Origin: Emticicia sp043780375
GTDB taxonomy: Bacteria > Bacteroidota > Bacteroidia > Cytophagales > Spirosomataceae
Reading direction: 5' to 3'
Assembly: GCF_043780375.1 (NCBI RefSeq)
Contig: NZ_JAYWCU010000260.1
Span: 1 to 8,056, forward strand
Length of the DNA: 8,056 nt
Part shown: one piece after another, positions 1 through 4,823 of the stretch
How positions within the stretch are numbered: position 1 is the stretch's first letter
Layout of the letters: the number at the start of each line of letters is the position of its first letter
Notes under the pieces: generated by a model
What the model was told of the DNA's origin: nothing
The model's input: only the letters and a program-made list of their open reading frames with translations
The model's database searches: none
Made by a program: the position numbers and the translations under genes

Positions 1-17
1 TTTGTGGACTGAAAACT

Positions 18-43
18 AAAGCTGCCTAATTTTATGCAGCTTT
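18..43 (-). terminator. Hairpin over the ROK stop codon, likely intrinsic terminator
   Basis: A perfect 8-bp stem (AAAGCTGC at 18-25 with GCAGCTTT at 36-43) encloses a 10-nt loop that contains the stop codon of the ROK gene (32-34). Read on the minus strand the stem is followed by TTTAGTTTT, a broken T-run. This suits an intrinsic terminator for the regulator gene, although the T-tract is imperfect and the stem overlaps the last codons. Confidence 0.5.
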
Positions 44-1267
44 TAAAAGATTTTCTACTACATAAGCATGAACGCCATAAATTTTGGCGTTGTCGCCGAG
101 TTGTGATATCTCAATGCTTAAATCTTCTTTGAAGTCAGACAAGCAATATTTATTGATGGCATGTTCGATTGGATTGACAATTAATTTTTGTGCTTTAGAA
201 AGTACGCCGTCAATGATAATTATCTGTGGATTGAATAAATGCACTGCAATAGACAAACCTTTGCCCAATTCAAGACCAATAGTATGAATGATGTCAATAG
301 AAAAAGCATCACCTTGTTGAGCTGCATCAATCACCATTTCGAGGTTAATATCTTCCAAATTATCTTTGTATTCACCTAATTTTGATATTTGCCCATTTCG
401 CAAGCCTTCTTTGATGTTTTTCAGTAATGACGATGCCGAAGTGATGGTATCCAAACAACCAACTTTGCCACAATAGCACAATATTCCTTCTGGATTTACT
501 TGAATATGTCCAAGTTCGCCAGCAAAGCCTGATGCTCCGTCAAATATTTCACCATTAATAACAATTCCTAAACCAACTCCCCAATCAACATTTATTGATA
601 ATACGTGCGATTTACCTTTTGCTAAGCCGAAGCGATATTCGCCAAAGGCAGTAGCTTTTGAATCATTTACTACGCTGACAGGCAAACTGAAGTGTTCTTC
701 AATTAGTTTACCTAAAGATTTATCTTTACTATTGAGGCTATTATAAGTAAAATTGATACCCGTATTTTTATTAACAAGCCCTGGAATAGAAACGCCTAAA
801 GCGATAATTTGCTTGCCATTTGCTAATTTTTGCTCCATTATTTTATCAACTAAGCTAAACAAGGTATCTAAAAAAGAAGGATTGTTTTTTAGTTGAAGGT
901 CGAATGTTTGGGTGAAAATAATTTCATTTTTTAGATTTAGCACCGAAACTTTGGTGTCATGGGTATTGATGTCAAGTACTAATACAAATTTTTCGGAAGG
1001 GTTTATTTCATAAATCGCAGGTCTTCGTCCTTGTTTCGAGATAGCAAAACCAGTTTCTACAATCCAGCGTTCTTCAACAAGTTCTTCAATCAAAGCAGTG
1101 ATAGAAGGAATACTTATATGCAATGTTTGTGCTAATTCGGCAATGGTATTCATGTTATTAAAGTATAATTCACTAAGAATACCTTTCTTTTGCTTACTTT
1201 TTTTGATGTCAATAACAGATTCTTTAATGCTTAGCTCAATTTCAGAATCAACAAGAGTTTCAATCAT
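32..1267 (-). CDS. ROK-family transcriptional regulator (winged HTH + ROK domain)
   Basis: The product is 411 aa, a normal length for a ROK repressor of the NagC/XylR type and about 100 aa longer than ROK sugar kinases. Residues ~24-88 form a MarR-like winged helix-turn-helix (AELAQTLHISIPSITALIEEL, then a wing with KQGRRPAIYEI). Residues ~94-400 form the ROK fold. The zinc site is intact: H254 in GELGH, then C264, C266 and C271 in CYCGKVGC. The ND motif that holds the kinase catalytic Asp is present (N201-D202). The first phosphate loop is degenerate (DINTHDTK instead of DIGGTK), and the second reads DWGVGLG rather than GTGVGGG, which argues for a sugar-sensing regulator rather than a kinase. 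The ATG at 1267 puts the whole HTH in the protein; no Shine-Dalgarno is visible. It is divergent from the PSD1 gene cluster, so control of that cluster is plausible but inferred. The ligand is unknown. Confidence 0.93.
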   Translation of the reverse strand: MIETLVDSEIELSIKESVIDIKKSKQKKGILSELYFNNMNTIAELAQTLHISIPSITALIEELVEERWIVETGFAISKQGRRPAIYEINPSEKFVLVLDINTHDTKVSVLNLKNEIIFTQTFDLQLKNNPSFLDTLFSLVDKIMEQKLANGKQIIALGVSIPGLVNKNTGINFTYNSLNSKDKSLGKLIEEHFSLPVSVVNDSKATAFGEYRFGLAKGKSHVLSINVDWGVGLGIVINGEIFDGASGFAGELGHIQVNPEGILCYCGKVGCLDTITSASSLLKNIKEGLRNGQISKLGEYKDNLEDINLEMVIDAAQQGDAFSIDIIHTIGLELGKGLSIAVHLFNPQIIIIDGVLSKAQKLIVNPIEHAINKYCLSDFKEDLSIEISQLGDNAKIYGVHAYVVENLLKAA

Positions 1268-1441
1268 TCGTTTTATTTTTAATTAGGTTAGTATGTGCTT
1301 AATAGAAAATATCAGAAAATAATAAAAGTAAAAACGGGAAAAAGGAGAATTATAACCGTTTACTTATTACTAAGAAGACAAATTGAGTAATATTTTTCAA
1401 TAAATATAGCTATCGCATCGTCGCCAAAATATTTTCAATTG

Positions 1442-1455
1442 TCAAGATTTCTTGA
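1442..1455. repeat. Short palindrome TCAAGA-tt-TCTTGA
   Basis: A perfect 6-bp palindrome with a 2-nt centre lies in the middle of the divergent region, about 140 bp upstream of the PSD1 start and 175 bp upstream of the ROK start. Its size suits a dimeric DNA-binding protein site. There is no second copy nearby to support it. Confidence 0.25.
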
Positions 1456-1505
1456 TTTTTTATTTTTGTATAAATATCGTTATATTTCATCAAACTATAA
1501 TTATC

Positions 1506-1552
1506 TTTAATAAAATTTTTTAATAAAGGGCTTTTTAGTAAATTTTATTAAA
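1506..1552. repeat. Perfect 13-bp inverted repeat upstream of PSD1 gene, possible operator
   Basis: TTTAATAAAATTT at 1506-1518 is the exact reverse complement of AAATTTTATTAAA at 1540-1552, separated by 21 nt. A further copy of the inner word TTTAATAAA lies at 1519-1527, giving three half-site-like words in one stretch. It sits 44 bp upstream of the PSD1 start codon, where an operator or a 5'-UTR structure could act. The arms contain only A and T in an AT-rich region, so chance is a real alternative. Binding by the neighbouring ROK protein is inference. Confidence 0.4.
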
Positions 1553-1596
1553 AAAAGCAACAATATTCGACTCAATATAACCTCTATTTAAAACTA

Positions 1597-3924
1597 ATGA
1601 AAAATATAGCTATCAAAGCTAAATCTTATATTTTTCTGATGCTCGCTGGTGTGAGTTTGGTAGCAATTTCTTGGAATTGTACCAGTTCTTCTGCCGAAAC
1701 AGGAGCAATTCCTGATGAAGTTGATTATAACTTTCATATAAGACCAATTTTGTCGGACAGATGTTTCAAATGTCATGGCCCAGATGTAAATAAACGAGAA
1801 GCAAATCTGCGTTTGGATACTCCCGAAGGTGCTTATGCTGCCTTGAAAGAACACCCAAAAGCTCATGCAATTGTAGCAGGAAGCCTGGAAGGTTCGGAGG
1901 TTTATAAACGCATTATTTCAAAAGATACTACATTACAAATGCCACCGCCTGAGTCAAATCTAAAATTGACATCACATGAAATCGAACTTATAGGTAAATG
2001 GATAAAACAAGGGGCAAAATACAAAACTCATTGGGCATTTATTCCACCCAAAAAAGCAAAACTTCCCGAAGCTGACCAAGATTGGGTTAAAAATGAAATA
2101 GATAATTTCGTTTACGTTAAAATGGACGAAAAAGGGCTAAAACCCAACGAAGAAGCCGACAAAGAACGTTTGCTGAAAAGAGTAAGTTTTGACCTAATCG
2201 GCTTGCCGCCAAGTATCGAAATGCAAGAACGTTTTTTGAAGGATAATTCACCCAATGCCTACGAGAAAGTTGTGGATGAACTCCTGAAAAACAAGCATTA
2301 TGGCGAAAAAATGGCAACTTCTTGGCTTGATGTAGCTCGTTATGCCGATTCTCACGGTTATCAAGATGATGGACTTCGCACAATGTGGCCTTGGCGAGAT
2401 TGGGTGATTCATGCTTTCAATTCCAATTATTCGTACGGGAAATTTTTGACTTGGCAACTGGCAGGCGATTTATTACCAAATCCCTCCAAAGAAATGTTAT
2501 TGGCAACGGGTTTTAATAGAAACCATAAAATCACGCAGGAAGGGGGTGTAATTGATGAAGAATACCGCATCGAATACGTAACCGACCGTACCAATACATT
2601 CGGAAAATCCTTCTTGGCACTGACTTTTGAATGTGCCCATTGCCACGACCATAAATACGACCCGATTTCTCAAAAAGATTATTATCGAACTTTTGCTTTT
2701 TTCAACCAAGTGCCAGAAAAGGGACTTTTCGGAACAATTGATGCCTCGTTTGCTGATCCACCAAATATGAAAATAACGACCGAAGATGTAAATTCTTTAT
2801 TAAAGTTTATCAATAAAAAAGATACAGCAAAAGTGATGGTGATGGTGATGAAAGACACCTCAAAAGTTCGTCCAACATACATCCTAAATCGTGGAAACTA
2901 TGATTCGCACGGCGAAGTTGTCAGTGTCGGAATTCCGAAAGCTATTTTGCCTTTTGACACGACTAAATATGACAAAAATCGCTTGGGTTTAACGAAATGG
3001 ATGTTGAGTGATAAAAATCCGCTGACTTCGAGGGTTTACGTAAATCGTATTTGGGGACAGTTTTTTGGTCGAGGAATTATTAAAACTTTAGGCGATTTTG
3101 GAATGCAAGGCGAATTGCCTTCTCATCCCGAATTGCTTGACTGGTTGGCGGTTGATTTCAAAGAAAATGGCTGGAACGTAAAGCGTTTGGTTAAGCAAAT
3201 TGTGATGTCGGCTACTTATCGACAATCTTCAAATATTACTGAAAAACATTTAAAAACAGACCCCGATAATGTATTCTTGGCTCGTGCTACACGTCTTCGT
3301 TTTCCTGCCGAAAATGTACGTGACCATATTTTGGCAAGTAGCGGAGTGCTAAATGAAGAAATTGGTGGCCCAAGTGTGAAACCTTACCAACCAAAAGGAC
3401 TTTGGGAAGTGGCAACTTCGGGAAGAGGAACGCTATCAAAATATGTGCAAGACCACGAATCAGACCTTTACCGTAGAGGAATGTACGTGTTCATCAAACG
3501 AACTGTTCCGCCACCGTCGATGCTGATTTTTGATGCCAGCAACCGTGACCAATGTGAGGTACAGCGAAGCCGAACCAACACACCTTTGCAGGCTTTGGTG
3601 ATGATGAACGACCCACAAACAATGGAAAGTTCAAGGGTTTTGGCAGAAAATTTGATGTTGGAGAATATTCCTTTGGAAAATAAACTCGAAAAGGCTTTCC
3701 GACGCATTATTTGCCGAAAGCCCAAAGCCAAAGAATTGGAAATATTGACTCAATATTTTAATTCAGAAAGTGAATTTTTCAAGAAAAATACCAAAAAAGC
3801 TGAAATGATGCTCAAAATTGGCGAATTTAAGCAAAAAGAAATAAAAGATAAAAACGCAACCGCTGCTTTGATGCAAACTATCCAAATGATTTTTAATATG
3901 GAAGAGGCGATTATTAGAGGGTGA
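1597..3924 (+). CDS. Secreted PSCyt1-PSCyt2(DUF1549)-PSD1(DUF1553) cytochrome-like protein
   Basis: The 775-aa product opens with an export signal (MKNIAIKAK, then a hydrophobic stretch at ~11-26). C28 in ISWNC could be a lipoprotein cysteine, but the lipobox is weak. PSCyt1 spans ~45-145, with haem motif C56-F-K-C59-H60, the likely axial Met in QMPPP (M115) and the closing WIKQGA. PSCyt2/DUF1549 spans ~165-373 (FDLIGLPPS, WLDVARYADSHGYQDDG) and carries a second CxxCH, C346-A-H-C349-H350, in the family signature CHDHKYDPI. PSD1/DUF1553 spans ~460-720 (NPLTSRVYVNRIWGQFFGRGI, RRGMYVFIKRT, RTNTPLQAL). The linker between the two large domains is short (~375-455) and lacks the lectin-like insertion seen in some planctomycete relatives. 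The biochemical function of the family is not established. It is probably periplasmic or lipid-anchored and redox-active, working with the DUF1501 protein and cytochrome downstream. ATG 1597 is preceded by an A-rich leader. Confidence 0.93.
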   Translation: MKNIAIKAKSYIFLMLAGVSLVAISWNCTSSSAETGAIPDEVDYNFHIRPILSDRCFKCHGPDVNKREANLRLDTPEGAYAALKEHPKAHAIVAGSLEGSEVYKRIISKDTTLQMPPPESNLKLTSHEIELIGKWIKQGAKYKTHWAFIPPKKAKLPEADQDWVKNEIDNFVYVKMDEKGLKPNEEADKERLLKRVSFDLIGLPPSIEMQERFLKDNSPNAYEKVVDELLKNKHYGEKMATSWLDVARYADSHGYQDDGLRTMWPWRDWVIHAFNSNYSYGKFLTWQLAGDLLPNPSKEMLLATGFNRNHKITQEGGVIDEEYRIEYVTDRTNTFGKSFLALTFECAHCHDHKYDPISQKDYYRTFAFFNQVPEKGLFGTIDASFADPPNMKITTEDVNSLLKFINKKDTAKVMVMVMKDTSKVRPTYILNRGNYDSHGEVVSVGIPKAILPFDTTKYDKNRLGLTKWMLSDKNPLTSRVYVNRIWGQFFGRGIIKTLGDFGMQGELPSHPELLDWLAVDFKENGWNVKRLVKQIVMSATYRQSSNITEKHLKTDPDNVFLARATRLRFPAENVRDHILASSGVLNEEIGGPSVKPYQPKGLWEVATSGRGTLSKYVQDHESDLYRRGMYVFIKRTVPPPSMLIFDASNRDQCEVQRSRTNTPLQALVMMNDPQTMESSRVLAENLMLENIPLENKLEKAFRRIICRKPKAKELEILTQYFNSESEFFKKNTKKAEMMLKIGEFKQKEIKDKNATAALMQTIQMIFNMEEAIIRG
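2833..2850 (+). repeat. Three tandem GTGATG hexamers inside the PSD1-type gene
   Basis: Three perfect copies of GTGATG encode VMVMVM in the linker between PSCyt2 and PSD1. The unit is 6 bp, so a change in copy number keeps the frame. The flanking protein shows no other repeat. Confidence 0.6.
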
Positions 3925-3940
3925 CGTTTTAGATTTTATG

Positions 3941-3958
3941 TTTTTAAAGTTTAACCCA
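3941..3958 (+). repeat. Left copy of 17/18-nt boundary repeat
   Basis: TTTTTAAAGTTTAACCCA at 3941-3958 recurs as TTTTTAAGTTTAACCCA at 4612-4628, one A shorter. The left copy leads into the first upstream hairpin; the right copy starts directly at the transposase stop codon and leads into the downstream array. It may mark the outer edge of an array unit. Confidence 0.6.
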
Positions 3959-4159
3959 TTCGGGGTTAGGAGTTCGTACAAATCTTTTATTCCGTAGGTT
4001 TCACCTACGGTTATTAATGTTAAAGCCTTTTAGGCTTTTTGAGAGAATTTTTGAATAGTTAAAAAAAAAAGCCCGAAGGGCTTCAACTTGAATAGCCACG
4101 ATTGAAAATCGTGGAAAAAATAAAAGAATAAAAACTGACCCTAAAAGGGTCAAACATTA
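3946..4159. repeat. Upstream mirrored array of six hairpins (3+3)
   Basis: Six hairpins lie at 3952-3968 (TAACCC/GGGTTA), 3992-4010 (8-bp stem), 4022-4038 (7 bp), 4068-4084 (core AAGCCC-gaa-GGGCTT), 4096-4114 (8 bp) and 4136-4152 (7 bp). Five of the six have 3-nt loops. Their centres (3960, 4001, 4030 | 4076, 4105, 4144) are symmetric about ~4053, so 1 mirrors 6, 2 mirrors 5 and 3 mirrors 4. The reverse complement of the right arm aligns with the left arm: TTTAACCC with TTTGACCC, linker TTATTAATGTT with CTATTCAAGTT, and AAGCCT..AGGCTT with AAGCCC..GGGCTT. Stem differences are compensated; hairpins 2 and 5 share length, loop and outer CC/GG but have five swapped base pairs. The array ends 5 nt before the transposase start codon. 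Confidence 0.8.
4022..4043 (+). terminator. Terminator-like hairpin with T-tract after PSD1 gene
   Basis: AAAGCCT-ttt-AGGCTTT (4022-4038) is followed by TT and a T-rich stretch, so as RNA it could act as a short intrinsic terminator about 100 nt after the PSD1 stop. Its mirror partner at 4068-4084, read on the minus strand, also runs into a T-tract (the 4061-4070 A-run). The pair could therefore block transcription from both sides of the element. Confidence 0.4.
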
Positions 4160-4164
4160 GAGAA

Positions 4165-4611
4165 ATGGGTACATTCACACAAACACTTTACCAAATAGTT
4201 TTTAGCACAAAATATCGCAAAAAGACACTTTCAAGAGATGAACGCCCTGAATTATTCAAAACTATTTGGGGGATTTTGAAAAATAATAAATGTCATCTTT
4301 ACAGAATCAATGGTATTGAAGACCATATTCATATTATCACAAGTCTTCATCCTTCGGTATCATTAGCAAATTTGGTGAAGGATATAAAATTAGGAAGCAT
4401 AAGTTTTATCAAAGAGAAAAAAATATTTATGGATTTCAGTGGCTGGCAAGATGGATACTCAGCTTTTACCTATTCTATTGAAGCAAAGGATAATTTGATA
4501 GAATATGTAAAAAATCAAGAAGAACATCATAAAAATATAACTTTCAAAGAAGAATTGATAGAATTATTGAACGAACATGGAATTGTATTTGATGAGAAGT
4601 ATTTGGAATGA
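4165..4611 (+). CDS. tnpA: IS200/IS605-like Y1 tyrosine transposase (RAYT-like)
   Basis: The 148-aa product matches the length of a single-domain Y1 (HUH) transposase. The N-terminal strand FTQTLYQIVFSTKYRKKTL is typical of IS200-like proteins. The metal-binding HUH motif is H54-I55-H56 in GIEDHIHI, and the catalytic tyrosine is Y114 in YVKNQ, with Q118 completing the YxxxQ arrangement. GWQDGYSAFTYS (92-103) and NQEEHHKNITFKEEL (117-131) are family signatures. The protein cuts and joins single-stranded DNA at hairpin-containing ends through a 5'-phosphotyrosine link. All catalytic residues are present and the frame is intact, so it may be active. ATG 4165 follows the weak purine-rich stretch TTAGAGAA, and the last hairpin of the upstream array ends 12 nt before it, which could restrict translation. 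No TnpB or IscB partner is present. A plain IS200 TnpA and a domesticated RAYT are both possible; the mirrored arrays favour the latter. Confidence 0.92.
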   Translation: MGTFTQTLYQIVFSTKYRKKTLSRDERPELFKTIWGILKNNKCHLYRINGIEDHIHIITSLHPSVSLANLVKDIKLGSISFIKEKKIFMDFSGWQDGYSAFTYSIEAKDNLIEYVKNQEEHHKNITFKEELIELLNEHGIVFDEKYLE

Positions 4612-4628
4612 TTTTTAAGTTTAACCCA
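4612..4628 (+). repeat. Right copy of 17/18-nt boundary repeat
   Basis: TTTTTAAGTTTAACCCA begins directly after the transposase stop codon and matches 3941-3958 except for one missing A. Here the GGGTTA arm that would complete the first hairpin is absent, so only the left arm of that hairpin is preserved. Confidence 0.6.
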
Positions 4629-4657
4629 GCTTGCCTGAATGTTCGCAAAAGAATGTT

Positions 4658-4783
4658 GTTAGGCTGATTTTAAAATCAGTCTGTGTGTCAGCCGTTTTTA
4701 AAACGGCATCTGAGAATAGGATTTTTAGTGGTTGCGTTCTAAGAACGCAAAACACAACGACTGAATTAAAATTCAGCCAAACG
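4658..4783. repeat. Downstream mirrored array of four hairpins (2+2)
   Basis: Four hairpins lie at 4664-4679 (CTGATTTTAAAATCAG, full palindrome), 4691-4707 (GCCGTTT-tta-AAACGGC), 4732-4750 (TTGCGTTC-taa-GAACGCAA) and 4761-4776 (CTGAATT-aa-AATTCAG). Their centres (4671.5, 4699 | 4741, 4768.5) are symmetric about 4720. The reverse complement of the second pair aligns without gaps to the first pair at about 70% identity over 47 nt by hand count. The shared flanks are GGCTGA and CAGTC, and the linkers are TCTGTGTGTCA and TCGTTGTGTTT. Differences inside stems are paired: three swapped pairs between hairpins 2 and 3 and one between hairpins 1 and 4. The arms are joined by a 24-nt centre (4708-4731) with no hairpin of its own. 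Confidence 0.8.
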
Positions 4784-4803
4784 TAAAAGTATTTTTTATT
4801 CAC

Positions 4804-4822
4804 TAAATCACTCATTGATTTA
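4804..4822 (+). promoter_or_regulatory. Hairpin abutting the DUF1501 start codon
   Basis: TAAATCA (4804-4810) pairs perfectly with TGATTTA (4816-4822) around the 5-nt loop CTCAT, ending one base before the ATG at 4824. In mRNA it would cover the ribosome binding region. The stem is AT-rich and weak. Its distance from the last array hairpin (about 44 nt centre to centre) resembles the wider spacings inside the arrays, so it could be an array remnant or the native leader. Confidence 0.35.
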
Positions 4823-4823
4823 T

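Larger units (their letters stand above)
1268..1596. promoter_or_regulatory. Divergent intergenic region between ROK gene and PSD1 gene
   Basis: This 329-bp, very AT-rich region should hold the start signals of both divergent genes. No convincing coding frame was seen. Bacteroidota-type -7 boxes (TAnnTTTG) are only approximated, as TATATTTC at 1481-1488 and TATCTTTA at 1502-1509, and neither has a TTTG at the usual distance upstream, so no promoter is assigned. The clear structures are the inverted repeat at 1506-1552 and a 14-nt palindrome at 1442-1455, both reported separately. Confidence 0.6.
3941..4803 (+). mobile_element. IS200-like/REPIN-RAYT-like element: Y1 transposase with two hairpin arrays
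   Basis: The stretch between the PSD1 gene and the DUF1501 gene is filled by a Y1 transposase gene with a six-hairpin array upstream and a four-hairpin array downstream. IS200/IS605 elements have no long terminal inverted repeats and make no target duplication; their ends are subterminal hairpins recognised as single strands, which fits the absence of a conventional terminal repeat here. The exact ends cannot be read from one copy. The left limit is set at the conserved word beginning TTTTTAAAGTTTAACCC, and the right limit after the last downstream array hairpin and its flank. The dedicated transposase plus mirrored hairpins is the layout known from REPIN-RAYT systems. The alternative is a plain IS200 copy that landed among unrelated hairpins. 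Confidence 0.6.

Noticed and set aside
1402..1614. A 13-nt direct repeat (AAATATAGCTATC) at 1402-1414 in the intergenic region and 1602-1614 at the start of the PSD1-type gene
   Set aside because: The second copy is part of the coding sequence and the word is AT-rich; two isolated copies without pairing or other context may be chance.
1594..1866. Minus-strand open frame opposite the start of the PSD1-type gene
   Set aside because: It lies wholly opposite a well-supported gene with clear domains, and its translation shows no recognisable family features.
4637..4657. Direct repeat GAATGTT at 4637-4643 and 4651-4657 between the transposase and the downstream array
   Set aside because: Seven nucleotides repeated once is within chance expectation and does not fit the hairpin layout.
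3946..4783. CRISPR array
   Set aside because: The repeated units are hairpins with differing stems in mirror order, not identical direct repeats with unique spacers, and no cas gene is present.
4621..4815. Minus-strand 64-aa open frame through the downstream array
   Set aside because: The frame runs through the hairpins, which explain the sequence better, and the protein has no recognisable features.
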